NCBI GenBank assembly: GCA_023388965.1
Contig: JAEWFF010000059.1
Location: 1 to 23,637 of the forward strand
Direction of reading: 5' to 3'
From: Pseudomonadota bacterium
Lineage (GTDB): Bacteria > Pseudomonadota > Alphaproteobacteria > Rhizobiales > Methylopilaceae
DNA: 23,637 bases
Shown: positions 1 through 7,352 of the stretch, in pieces
How the letters are laid out: every line of letters starts with the position of its first letter
How positions within the stretch are numbered: position 1 is the stretch's first letter
The notes under the pieces: model-generated
Seen by the model: the letters and a program-made list of their open reading frames with translations, nothing else
Database searches by the model: none
Told to the model about the DNA's origin: nothing
Position numbers and translations under genes: made by a program

Positions 1-608
1 GCCCGCAATATCTGACGCTGACCGCGAACGATCTGGATGGTTTGAACATGGAGGGGGCGAAGTATGTATGTTCGCCTCCGCCGCGCGACACGGAAAGCCA
101 GGCCGCCTGCTGGGAAGGGCTGCAGCAAAGCGTGTTTTCCGTATTCTCCTCGGATCACTGCCCGTTCCGCTACGACGACCCGCAGGGCAAGCTGACGCCG
201 AAAGGCCGCACCAGCTTCCGCTGGGTTCCGAACGGCATTCCGGGCGTCGGCGCGCGGCTGCCGATCCTGTTTTCCGAAGGCGTCGTGAAGGGCCGCATCG
301 ACATCAACCGGTTCGTTGCGCTGACATCCACGAACCACGCCAAGACTTATGGGCTGTACCCACGCAAGGGCACGATCGCGGTCGGGGCCGATGCCGATAT
401 CGCGATCTGGAATCCCGAGATCAGGCAGACGCTCACCCACGATCTTCTGAAAGACGGCTCGGATTACACGCCCTATGAGGGGCTGGAGATTACCGGCTGG
501 CCTGTCCTGACAATGGTGCGCGGCAAGGTCGTCGTCCGCGACGGCAAGCTGGAAGGACGCAAGGGACACGGGACGCATCTCGCGCGCGGCCTGAGCGCGT
601 TCGCCTAA
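1..608 (+). CDS. hydA: Dihydropyrimidinase / D-hydantoinase, C-terminal part (5' end outside window)
   Basis: The frame is open from the first bases of the window, so the gene starts upstream. About 201 residues are visible, against roughly 480 for the family. Recognisable pieces are the EGAKYVCSPPPRD segment, the SSDHCPF motif, whose Asp is the expected metal-site/catalytic aspartate of the cyclic amidohydrolase fold, and the GTIAVGADADIAIWNP stretch that begins the small C-terminal beta domain. The family is a cytoplasmic zinc enzyme that hydrolyses the ring of dihydrouracil, dihydrothymine or hydantoins, the second step of reductive pyrimidine breakdown. An ABC importer follows on the same strand after 233 bases, which suggests the imported compound may feed this enzyme. 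Substrate choice between dihydropyrimidine and hydantoin cannot be read from the sequence. The N-terminal metal-binding HxH motif lies outside the window. Confidence 0.93.
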   Translation, partial: PQYLTLTANDLDGLNMEGAKYVCSPPPRDTESQAACWEGLQQSVFSVFSSDHCPFRYDDPQGKLTPKGRTSFRWVPNGIPGVGARLPILFSEGVVKGRIDINRFVALTSTNHAKTYGLYPRKGTIAVGADADIAIWNPEIRQTLTHDLLKDGSDYTPYEGLEITGWPVLTMVRGKVVVRDGKLEGRKGHGTHLARGLSAFA

Positions 609-631
609 GCTCCGAAGGCCGCTCCACCGAC

Positions 632-646
632 GGTTCCTGCGGAACC
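632..646 (+). terminator. Small hairpin just after hydA
   Basis: GGTTCC, TGC loop, GGAACC form a perfect 6-bp stem starting 23 bases after the dihydropyrimidinase stop. The following bases (AGACATTTCTC) are only mildly T-rich, so this is a weak terminator candidate at best. Confidence 0.3.
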
Positions 647-753
647 AGACATTTCTCGCGATATTTTCGCCGGTATAAGCCGCCCGCTGATGCCGCCTGC
701 TCTCGGGCCGGGTGAGGGCGTTTGCTCGCGTCGTGCAGAGTCCGGCGCGGCCA

Positions 754-785
754 GCGGTTCCTGTTGCTCAAACCGCATTATTTAT
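754..785 (+). terminator. Second hairpin with AT-rich tail between hydA and the binding-protein gene
   Basis: GCGGTT (754-759) pairs with AACCGC (771-776) across an 11-base loop, and ATTATTTAT follows directly. It could end hydA transcription. It could equally be part of the binding-protein promoter region, since the AT-rich tail merges into that region. Confidence 0.28.
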
Positions 786-830
786 ATAAGTCATAGTCGA
801 GGCGTTATATTCATAATATTACACAAAATA
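777..830 (+). promoter_or_regulatory. AT-rich promoter region of the ABC importer genes
   Basis: A 54-base AT-rich island sits in otherwise GC-rich DNA directly ahead of the binding-protein gene. It contains several TATAAT-like hexamers (TATATA at 783, TATATT at 806) and a short inverted repeat ATATT-CAT-AATAT (807-819). No convincing -35/-10 pair with standard spacing could be fixed, and no sigma-54 GG-N10-GC pattern fits. Position and composition make this the likely promoter or operator region, but the exact elements are not resolved. Confidence 0.3.
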
Positions 831-841
831 CAGGTGCTTTG

Positions 842-2038
842 ATGAGAGTTTCTTCGATCGCGTGGCTGGGCGCCCTCGCAACTGTGGCGCTGATGTCCAC
901 GGCCACCGCCCAGGAAGCCGTCAAGATCGGCGCGCCCCTACCCGTAACGGGCGCGCTCTCGCCGGAAGGCGAAAAGCTCCGGCAGGGTTACGATCTGTGG
1001 CTGGAACAGGTGAACGCCGCCGGCGGCATCCAGGTCGGCGACAAAAAGCTCCCGGTCAAGCTGCAATTCTACGATTATCAGTCGAACACGCCGAAGGCCG
1101 TTCAGCTCGCTGAAAAGCTCATCACCGACGACCGGGTGGACTTCCTGTTCTCGCCGTTCGGCTCGGGCGCGACGAAGGCCGCCAGCGCCGTCGCGGAGAA
1201 GAATGGCGTGCCGATGATCGCGTCCTCGGCCTCCTCCGTTGAGGTGTTCGACCAGGGCTACAAGAATCTGTTCGGCCTCTATACGGAAAACAGCACGCTC
1301 TCCGAGCCGCTGGCCGAGCTGATCACGACGAAGAATCCCGAGGTCAAGCGCGTCGCCATCCTGTCGCGCAACGACCTTTACCCGCTGTCGCTTGCGAACG
1401 AGTTCGAAGCCTCGGCGAAGAAGCGCAATCTCGATGTCGTCTATTTCGAGAAATACGCCATCGGCACCCTGGACCACGCCGCGGCCCTGACGCAGCTCGC
1501 GGCCGCCAAGCCCGACTGGATCGTCGTTACGGGCTACATCAACGACCTTATCCTCGTGCGCAAGCAGCTTGGCGATCTGCGCGTCAGCGCCGAAGCCCTG
1601 ACGATGATCAACGGCCCGGCCTATCCGGAATGGATCAGCGCCACGGGGCCGCTGTCCGAGAACGTCACGACGGCGAGCTGGTTTCACCCTGTCCTGACCT
1701 ATACGAGCGAGGACGTGTTCGGCTCGACGGCCAAATTCGTCGAACTGTTCAAGGCGAAGTACGGCACCGCGCCCGACTTCACGCAGGCCTCCGGCGCCGC
1801 CGTCGGCGTCATCCTGCAACAGGCCATCGAGCGGGCGGGAAGCACGGATCGGGATGCGGTACGCTCCGAACTGCAGAAGGGCGGCTTCAACACCTTCTTC
1901 GCGCCGATCTCGTTCGGCCCGACGGGCATGGCCAATTCCTACGTCCCGCCGGTCTATCAGATACAGGACGGCAAGGTGGCGGCGATCTATCCGGCAGACG
2001 TCGCGAAGAGCGAATTCCGCCTGGGCATCGGAAAATAG
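842..2038 (+). CDS. Periplasmic substrate-binding protein of a Liv-type ABC importer
   Basis: Type I periplasmic binding protein of the branched-chain amino acid (Peripla_BP_6) class, 398 residues. The N-terminus is a signal peptide with an Arg, a hydrophobic core and an ATA|Q cleavage site near residue 23. The mature protein opens with VKIGAPLPVTGALSPEGEKLRQG, the usual first strand and ligand loop of this class, followed by GYDLWLEQVNAAGGI. It delivers a small ligand to the LivHM-type permeases encoded downstream. ATG 842 is chosen because AGGTG ends five bases before it; an in-frame TTG lies one codon earlier at 839. Binding proteins of this class also carry amides, urea derivatives, aromatic acids and other small molecules. 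With dihydropyrimidinase upstream, a pyrimidine- or hydantoin-related ligand is possible, but that is inference. Confidence 0.93.
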   Translation: MRVSSIAWLGALATVALMSTATAQEAVKIGAPLPVTGALSPEGEKLRQGYDLWLEQVNAAGGIQVGDKKLPVKLQFYDYQSNTPKAVQLAEKLITDDRVDFLFSPFGSGATKAASAVAEKNGVPMIASSASSVEVFDQGYKNLFGLYTENSTLSEPLAELITTKNPEVKRVAILSRNDLYPLSLANEFEASAKKRNLDVVYFEKYAIGTLDHAAALTQLAAAKPDWIVVTGYINDLILVRKQLGDLRVSAEALTMINGPAYPEWISATGPLSENVTTASWFHPVLTYTSEDVFGSTAKFVELFKAKYGTAPDFTQASGAAVGVILQQAIERAGSTDRDAVRSELQKGGFNTFFAPISFGPTGMANSYVPPVYQIQDGKVAAIYPADVAKSEFRLGIGK

Positions 2039-2072
2039 GCCACCACTTCCGGGACAACAGACGATAAAAGCT

Positions 2073-2094
2073 AGGGCGGCGCTTGCGCCGTCCT
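2073..2094 (+). terminator. Intercistronic hairpin between binding protein and permease (attenuator-like)
   Basis: AGGGCGGCGC and GCGCCGTCCT form a 10-bp stem with one G-U pair and a very tight loop (TT plus the closing pair), followed by TCTTCG. Binding-protein genes in ABC operons often carry such a hairpin right after the stop, protecting the upstream message or partly stopping transcription so that binding protein exceeds permease. It lies 34 bases after the stop and 19 bases before the livH GTG. Confidence 0.5.
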
Positions 2095-2113
2095 TCTTCG
2101 TAAGGGGCTCAAC

Positions 2114-2980
2114 GTGCTCTACCTCCAAGTCTTGGCGAACGGACTGGCTTTGGGCGGGCTCTATGCCTGCATCGCCGTCGGCTTTTCGCTGGTCTGGGGC
2201 GTGCTCAACGTCATCAATATCCTTCACGGATCGCTGATCGTTCTGGGCGCCTATCTGGCCTTCTTTGCCCACCAGTTTCTGGGCATCAATCCGTTCGTCT
2301 TCGCGCCCGCCGCCGGGGCGGTGCTGTTCGTTCTGGGCTATGCGATCCAGCGCGTGGCGATCGATCCGGTGATGGGGCGGCCGGTTCTGCTCAGCCTCAC
2401 CCTGACCTTCGGGCTCAATCTCTTGCTGGAAAACCTGATGCTCGCGGCGTTCAGCGCCGATTACCGCAAGGTGACGCTCGATCCGCCGCTTGGCGTGTTC
2501 GAACTCGGCAGCGTGCTCGTGCCCGTCGATCGCGTGGTCGCGACGGGGCTGGGGCTCGCGCTTGTCGGGGCGCTCTGGCTTCTGCTGCGTGCGACACAGC
2601 TCGGCCGGGCCATCGTTGCCGTCCGGATGGACCGGGAGGCCGCGGCGCTGATGGGCATCGATATCGGCCGTACCTACGGCCTAGCATTCGCGCTCGGCGC
2701 CTTCATGGCGGGCGCCGCCGGCGCGCTCCTGAGCGGCATATTCCCGATCTCTCCCGTGGCGGCGTCCGGATATCTCGGCAAGGCTTTCGTCATCTGCGTC
2801 CTCGGCGGGCTCGGCAGCATTCCCGGCGTCATTCTTGGAGGCTTCGCGTTGGGCGTCATCGAAAGCTTCGGTTCGCTGGCCTTCGGCCCCGAACATGCGC
2901 TGACGATCGCGTTCCTGCTGCTGATCGTGCTGCTGATGGTGCGCCCGTCGGGCCTGCTCGGCAAAAGGGGCTTCCAGTGA
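2114..2980 (+). CDS. livH: ABC importer permease, LivH type
   Basis: Inner-membrane permease of the branched-chain amino acid class, 288 residues, the usual length for LivH. The start is GTG with AAGGGG ending six bases upstream. The opening segment (GLALGGLYACIAVGFSLVWGV, then NVINILHGSLIVLGAYLAF) is the family signature. Around eight hydrophobic helices follow, with the cytoplasmic coupling loop at AVRMDREAAALMGIDI that contacts the ATPases. It pairs with the LivM-type permease whose GTG start overlaps this stop by four bases (GTGA), so the two are translationally coupled. Substrate cannot be read from the permease. Confidence 0.93.
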   Translation: MLYLQVLANGLALGGLYACIAVGFSLVWGVLNVINILHGSLIVLGAYLAFFAHQFLGINPFVFAPAAGAVLFVLGYAIQRVAIDPVMGRPVLLSLTLTFGLNLLLENLMLAAFSADYRKVTLDPPLGVFELGSVLVPVDRVVATGLGLALVGALWLLLRATQLGRAIVAVRMDREAAALMGIDIGRTYGLAFALGAFMAGAAGALLSGIFPISPVAASGYLGKAFVICVLGGLGSIPGVILGGFALGVIESFGSLAFGPEHALTIAFLLLIVLLMVRPSGLLGKRGFQ

Positions 2981-3924
2981 AGCGGGTCCTTGCCATCGTC
3001 GCGGTTCTCGCTGCGCTGTTCGCCGTTGCGGCGTTCGGGGATAATTACATTCTCCGGCTGGCGACGATGGTTGGAATGTACGCCGCGCTCGCGCTGTCGT
3101 GGAACCTGATCGGCGGTTTTGCCGGCTATCCGTCGTTTGCGACCGCCGCGTTTTTCGGGCTCGGCGCCTATGCGGCAGGCATCCTGCAGAATTTGGGCAT
3201 GCCGTTCTGGCTGGCCTGGCCGCTGGGTGCACTGGTGGTGATGGGTTTTGCGGCGGTGCTCGGCGGCGCGATCCTGCATCTGCGCGGGCATTATTTCGCG
3301 ATCGCGAGCCTCGTCGTCGCGGACGTGTTGCGCGAGATAACGAATTCCTGGGTCGATCTGACGGGTGGCGGCATGGGGCTCAACCTGCCGCTGCTCGATC
3401 TCGGCAATGTCGACGCGCAGGCTCTGTTCTATTTCCTCAGCATGGCATTCGTCGCGGCCATGGGGGTCGGGCTGTCGTTCTGGGTGAGCGCCGGCCGGCT
3501 TGGTACGGCGCTACGCTGCATCGAGCAGAACGAGGATGCCGCGCCGCTCATCGGTATCAATACACGCCGGGCCAAGGTCGCGGCCTTCGCGCTGTCGGGG
3601 CTGGTCGCCGGCGCGGCCGGAGCGATCTATGCGTCCTGGGTGACCTATATCGACCCGACCGATGTCTACGACATACTCCTGTCCGTGAAACCCATCGTGA
3701 TGGCGCTGATCGGCGGTGTCGGTACGGTGATCGGGCCGGTGATCGGCGCGTTCGTCTTCCTCGCCCTCGAAGAGCTCCTGTGGCGCAATCTGCTGGGCTT
3801 CCATTCGGGCCTGCTCGGGCTTCTGGTAGTCGCCCTCGTCCTGTTCCTGCCGGGCGGCATCGGCGACCTGCGCAAACTCGGCATCGTTGCGATGTGGCGG
3901 AGGCGGTCCGGCCATGGAGAATGA
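2977..3924 (+). CDS. livM: ABC importer permease, LivM type
   Basis: Second inner-membrane permease, 315 residues. Family features include ALALSWNLIGGFAGYPSFATAAFFGLGAYAAG near the N-terminus and the coupling-helix stretch RCIEQNEDAAPLIGINTRRAK, followed by FALSGLVAGAAGAIYASW. The GTG start shares four bases with the livH stop. The stop overlaps the first 11 bases of livG, so the whole set is tightly packed. The C-terminal tail is short and basic with no fused ATPase, unlike the LivM-LivG fusions found in some bacteria. Confidence 0.93.
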   Translation: MKRVLAIVAVLAALFAVAAFGDNYILRLATMVGMYAALALSWNLIGGFAGYPSFATAAFFGLGAYAAGILQNLGMPFWLAWPLGALVVMGFAAVLGGAILHLRGHYFAIASLVVADVLREITNSWVDLTGGGMGLNLPLLDLGNVDAQALFYFLSMAFVAAMGVGLSFWVSAGRLGTALRCIEQNEDAAPLIGINTRRAKVAAFALSGLVAGAAGAIYASWVTYIDPTDVYDILLSVKPIVMALIGGVGTVIGPVIGAFVFLALEELLWRNLLGFHSGLLGLLVVALVLFLPGGIGDLRKLGIVAMWRRRSGHGE

Positions 3925-4681
3925 TGTGAGCCCGCTTCTTGAGCTTTCGAACATCACGCGCCGGTTCGGCGGGGTTGCCGCGCTCGACGATGTGTCGCTG
4001 TCTTTTTCCGCCGGCGAGATCGTCGGTCTCATCGGACCGAACGGCGCCGGAAAGACGACGCTCATCAATGTCGTGACCGGCGTTCACAAGCCGACGCGCG
4101 GCACGGTCACATTCCTTGGCGAGCAGATCAGCGGACTGCGTGCGGACAAGATAACGAGACGGGGGATCGCACGTACGTTCCAGATCGTGCAGCCGTTCCC
4201 GCGCATGACCGTGCTGGACAATGTCGCGGCGGCGGCCATGTTCGGTGGCGGCAAGCACGCGATTGCCGAGGCCAGGGAGACCGCGGCCGAACATCTCGCG
4301 TTCTGCGGGCTTCTGCCGGAAGCGGGGAAAGCCGCGACCTCGCTGACGCTCGCCGGGCGCAAGCGGCTCGAACTCGCAAAAGGCCTTGCGCTCAATCCGA
4401 AGCTCCTCTTCCTCGACGAAGTGAATGCCGGGTTGAACGCGACCGAAATCGACAATGCGCTCGAACTGATCCGGGCGGTTGCAGCACGGGGCGTGACCAT
4501 CGTTCTGGTCGAGCATCTGATGAAGGTCGTCCTGAACACGTGCACACGGCTTGTCGTGCTGCATCACGGCAGGCTGATTGCCGACGGCACTCCATCGGAT
4601 GTCGTCAGCGATCCCGCCGTGGTCGAGGCCTATCTCGGCAAGCGCTTCGCGGAGCGGCACATGCAGGGGAGCGGGATATGA
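3914..4681 (+). CDS. livG: ABC importer ATP-binding protein, LivG type
   Basis: Cytoplasmic ATPase, 255 residues. Walker A is GPNGAGKTT (41-49), the Q-loop is TFQIVQ (Q90), Walker B is KLLFLDE (163-169) with catalytic E169, and the switch His is H201 in VEHLMKVV. The ABC signature is the degenerate LTLAGRKRLELAKGLA (145-160) instead of LSGGQ. The D-loop region reads EVNAGLN rather than the EPAAGLN usual in LivG, a variant I recall from importers for non-amino-acid substrates. ATG 3914 is chosen because GGAGGCGG lies 8 bases upstream. An in-frame TTG at 3887 would add nine residues before the normal ABC N-terminus. It overlaps livM by 11 bases and livF by four. Confidence 0.93.
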   Translation: MENDVSPLLELSNITRRFGGVAALDDVSLSFSAGEIVGLIGPNGAGKTTLINVVTGVHKPTRGTVTFLGEQISGLRADKITRRGIARTFQIVQPFPRMTVLDNVAAAAMFGGGKHAIAEARETAAEHLAFCGLLPEAGKAATSLTLAGRKRLELAKGLALNPKLLFLDEVNAGLNATEIDNALELIRAVAARGVTIVLVEHLMKVVLNTCTRLVVLHHGRLIADGTPSDVVSDPAVVEAYLGKRFAERHMQGSGI

Positions 4682-5397
4682 GCACGAACCTCCTCGAAGT
4701 CGCCGATCTTGCCGCGGCATACGGCGATGTGCAGGTTCTCTGGAATATCGACCTCGCCGTCGAGAAAGGCGAGATCGTCGCCCTGATCGGCTCGAACGGC
4801 GCCGGAAAGACGACACTTCTGCGGGTCCTGTCAGGACTGCTTGCGCCGCGGCGCGGCCATGTACGGCTCGACGGCGAAGATGTCACCGGCCGTTCCGCGC
4901 CGGAGCTTGTGGCGCGCGGCATCGTGCATGTGCCGGAAGGACGGCGGCTGTTTTCCGGGCTGTCGGTTTACGACAATCTTCTGCTCGGTGCCTTCCAGCG
5001 CCGCGACGGGCGCGACAATATCCGCAAGGATCTCGATCATGTGTACGCGCTCTTCCCGCGTCTCAAGGAGCGTGCGTCCCAGGACGCAACGACGCTTTCC
5101 GGCGGCGAACAGCAGATGTGCGCGATTGCACGCGGGCTGATGGCCGCGCCGCGGCTGCTGCTTATCGATGAATTGTCGCTGGGCCTCGCGCCCAATATCG
5201 TCGACGAACTGGTCGAGACGCTGAAGCGGGTCAACCAGGAGGGCGTGGCTCTGCTGGTCGTCGAGCAGGATGTCCAGACAGCGCTCGATTTGGCGCACCG
5301 CGCCTATGTGGTCGATCAGGGCCGGACCGGAATCGGCGGCTCGACCGCCGATCTTGCGCACGACCCTGCCATCCGGGCCGCCTATCTCGGAATATGA
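4678..5397 (+). CDS. livF: ABC importer ATP-binding protein, LivF type
   Basis: Cytoplasmic ATPase, 239 residues, the normal LivF length. Walker A is GSNGAGKTT (38-46), the signature is LSGGEQQ (140-146), Walker B is RLLLIDE (159-165), and the switch position carries Gln (Q197 in VVEQD), as usual in LivF. The ATG shares four bases (ATGA) with the livG stop. A longer open frame upstream has no binding-protein-family homology and lies wholly inside livG, so it is not used. LivF forms the ATPase heterodimer with LivG under the LivHM permeases. Confidence 0.94.
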   Translation: MSTNLLEVADLAAAYGDVQVLWNIDLAVEKGEIVALIGSNGAGKTTLLRVLSGLLAPRRGHVRLDGEDVTGRSAPELVARGIVHVPEGRRLFSGLSVYDNLLLGAFQRRDGRDNIRKDLDHVYALFPRLKERASQDATTLSGGEQQMCAIARGLMAAPRLLLIDELSLGLAPNIVDELVETLKRVNQEGVALLVVEQDVQTALDLAHRAYVVDQGRTGIGGSTADLAHDPAIRAAYLGI

Positions 5398-5403
5398 GGA
5401 GAG
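5397..5403 (+). promoter_or_regulatory. Ribosome binding site that sets the isomerase start at 5409
   Basis: AGGAGAG lies five bases ahead of ATG 5409. It sits downstream of the alternative in-frame ATG 5394, which has no comparable site and would add only MRRVT. Confidence 0.6.
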
Positions 5404-5408
5404 TGACG

Positions 5409-6038
5409 ATGAACGCAGGCCGGCCGCGCATCGAATATTATTTCAGCTTTGTCTCGCTGTGGTCCTATATCGGCAGCCTGACGTTTCAGGATCTCGTGCA
5501 GCGGCACGATGCCGAAGTGATCTTCAAGCCCGTCGATCTCATGGCGGTTTTTGCCGCGGGCGGCGGCAAGCCGGTCAGGGAGCGTCCGCTGCAGCGTCAG
5601 GCATACCGGATCGTCGAGATGCATCGCTGGCGCGATATTCGCGGCATTCCGCTCGTCATCCATCCGAAATTCTATCCCGCCGATCCGTCGGTCGGACATC
5701 GTATGCTGCTCGCTGCGCTCAGGGATGGCCAGGACGTGACGCAGTTCGCCCATCTGGGCCTGCGCGCCGTATGGGCGGACGAACTCGACATCGCGGATCG
5801 CGACACGCTCGTGCAGCTTGCGAATGCCGGCGGGCTCGACGGGCAGGCCCTGCTGGAGGCGGCGGCCGATCCGGCTCTCGCCCGGACGGAGGCCGATCTG
5901 ACCCAAGAGGCGATCGACCGCCAGCTGTTCGGGGCGCCGTTCTATTTCTATCGCGGCGAACCCTTCTGGGGTCAGGACCGGCTCGATCTGCTCGATGCCG
6001 CGATCGCCAGCGGCCGCCCCGCGATCCCGTTCGCGTAA
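5409..6038 (+). CDS. 2-hydroxychromene-2-carboxylate isomerase family protein (DsbA/GST-kappa fold)
   Basis: Thioredoxin-fold protein of 209 residues. The N-terminal strand and loop IEYYFSFVSLWSYIG match the family's DFYFDxxSPYSY motif, with S16 in the position of the catalytic/glutathione-activating serine, but the following Pro is Leu. The C-terminal signature GAPFYFYRGEPFWGQDRLDLL is well kept, and there is no CxxC, so it is not a disulfide oxidoreductase. NahD, the named member, isomerises 2-hydroxychromene-2-carboxylate in naphthalene breakdown using glutathione; most relatives have unknown substrates. The gene starts 11 bases after livF and is the last of the importer operon. It may therefore act on, or on a product of, the imported compound. 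It need not be an aromatic pathway enzyme. Confidence 0.85.
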   Translation: MNAGRPRIEYYFSFVSLWSYIGSLTFQDLVQRHDAEVIFKPVDLMAVFAAGGGKPVRERPLQRQAYRIVEMHRWRDIRGIPLVIHPKFYPADPSVGHRMLLAALRDGQDVTQFAHLGLRAVWADELDIADRDTLVQLANAGGLDGQALLEAAADPALARTEADLTQEAIDRQLFGAPFYFYRGEPFWGQDRLDLLDAAIASGRPAIPFA

Positions 6039-6046
6039 GCCGATAT

Positions 6047-6067
6047 CCGACGGCCGGCGTGCGTCGG
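6047..6067 (+). terminator. Hairpin after the importer operon
   Basis: CCGACG (6047-6052) pairs with CGTCGG (6062-6067) around a nine-base GC-rich loop, eight bases after the isomerase stop. No T-run follows (CCCTCATCC), so termination would be weak or factor-aided. Confidence 0.35.
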
Positions 6068-6132
6068 CCCTCATCCCTGTGAGACCAACATTCCCGCCCG
6101 GGAGATGCGGCGGGCCGCCAGACTGTGCCGCC

Positions 6133-6158
6133 GGAACCTCTTGCGACGCTCACGTGTT
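6133..6158 (+). promoter_or_regulatory. Possible EcfG-type general-stress promoter ahead of the glycan operon
   Basis: GGAAC (6133-6137), a 17-base spacer, then TGTT (6155-6158). The alphaproteobacterial general-stress sigma factor EcfG recognises GGAAC-N16/17-CGTT, so only the first base of the -10 element differs. A start near 6166 would give a leader of about 37 bases to the ATG at 6203. No better sigma-70 pair was found in this 164-base gap. Confidence 0.45.
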
Positions 6159-6202
6159 GTTGCGCTGCCGGGGGCGAGCCATCCCGCGTTTAGGGTGTGT
6201 AG

Positions 6203-7324
6203 ATGCGCATCGCACAGATTGCGCCGCTTTATGAGAGTTGCCCTCCGCAACTCTACGGCGGCACGGAACGGGTCGTGTTCTATCTCACGGAGGAACTTGT
6301 TCGTTTAGGTCACGATGTGACCCTGTTCGCTTCCGGCGACAGTCAGACCAGAGCGAGGCTCGTGCCCGGATGCAGGCGGGCCCTGCGCTTCGATCCGGAT
6401 GTCATCGATCCGCTGGTCCATCACATGGTCATGTTCAGCCGTCTGATGCGTCAGGCCTCCAGTTTCGACATCCTGCATTTCCACACCGATTATCTGCATT
6501 ACGCGGCGTTCGGCGCGGGCCCTGTACCGATGGTGACAACCCTGCACGGCCGGCAGGATCTGGCGGACCTCGCCGTGCTTTACGACGAATTCGATCGCAT
6601 TCCGCTGGTGTCGATTTCGGCAAATCAGAGCACCGCCCTGCCGCAGGCGAACTGGCTCGGCACCGTGTATCACGGCCTGCCGTCGGACCTTCTGCCCTAT
6701 GGGGAGGGTGACGGCGGCTATCTCGCCTTTGTCGGCCGCATCAGTCCGGAAAAGCGGCTCGATCGCGCCATCCTGATCGCGCAGGCTGCCGGATTGCCGC
6801 TGAAGGTTGCGGCCAAGATCGACCGCGCGGACCTCGTCTACTTCCACGAAATGATCGAGCCCTTGCTGAGCGGGCCGGGCGTGGAATTCGTCGGAGAGAT
6901 CGACGAGGCACAGAAACGCCATTTCCTCGGCCGCGCCCGTGCTTTGCTGTTCCCCATAGACTGGCCGGAGCCCTTCGGGCTCGTGATGATCGAGGCGATG
7001 GCCTGCGGCACGCCGGTGCTCGCCTTCCGCCGCGGCGCGGTGCCGGAAGTCATCGACAACGGTATCAGCGGGATTACGGTCGACAGCATGGAGGAGGCGC
7101 ATGCGGCGCTGCCGACGGTTCTGTCGCTGGACCGCCGCAAGGTGCGCGCCGCTTTCGAGGCGCGCTTCACCGCCGAGCGCATGGCGCGGGATTATCTCGA
7201 TCTGTACGAGAATTTGGTTCATCCTGTGCAATCGCGCAGGCCGAAAGCAGCGAGCCTCGTCACCAAGCCCGCCGCCGATCCATATCCCGGTCTGACTGTT
7301 CACAGTGCGACAGGCACAGCCTGA
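6203..7324 (+). CDS. Glycosyltransferase family 4 (GT-B fold)
   Basis: 373 residues. The N-terminal Rossmann domain begins MRIAQIAPLYESCPPQLYGGTERV, where the GGTERV loop binds substrate or donor. The C-terminal donor domain shows AFVGRISPEKRLDRAI near residue 175 and the EX7E motif EPFGLVMIE (E256 and E264) followed by AMACGTPVLAF, all standard for GT4 retaining transferases that use nucleotide sugars. There is no membrane segment, so it is cytoplasmic. It is followed after 28 bases by an amylo-alpha-1,6-glucosidase-like gene in the same direction, so the two form an operon and probably work on the same glycan or glycoside. The last 30 or so residues (rich in Ala, Pro and Ser) look disordered. 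Acceptor and donor are unknown. Confidence 0.9.
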   Translation: MRIAQIAPLYESCPPQLYGGTERVVFYLTEELVRLGHDVTLFASGDSQTRARLVPGCRRALRFDPDVIDPLVHHMVMFSRLMRQASSFDILHFHTDYLHYAAFGAGPVPMVTTLHGRQDLADLAVLYDEFDRIPLVSISANQSTALPQANWLGTVYHGLPSDLLPYGEGDGGYLAFVGRISPEKRLDRAILIAQAAGLPLKVAAKIDRADLVYFHEMIEPLLSGPGVEFVGEIDEAQKRHFLGRARALLFPIDWPEPFGLVMIEAMACGTPVLAFRRGAVPEVIDNGISGITVDSMEEAHAALPTVLSLDRRKVRAAFEARFTAERMARDYLDLYENLVHPVQSRRPKAASLVTKPAADPYPGLTVHSATGTA

Positions 7325-7352
7325 CAGGGACTGAAGCAGGGGGCAGCAGCAG

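Noticed and set aside
740..790. Sigma-54 promoter ahead of the binding-protein gene
   Set aside because: TTGC is present at 764-767 but no GG lies ten bases upstream of the GC.
938..2272. Long antisense open frame opposite the binding-protein gene
   Set aside because: Arises from GC-rich codon structure; Arg/Asp/Gly-rich composition with no family motifs, while the plus-strand gene is clear.
4540..4677. N-terminal extension of livF from 4540
   Set aside because: Lies entirely inside livG, encodes Arg-rich sequence with no ABC homology, and ATG 4678 has classic ATGA overlap.
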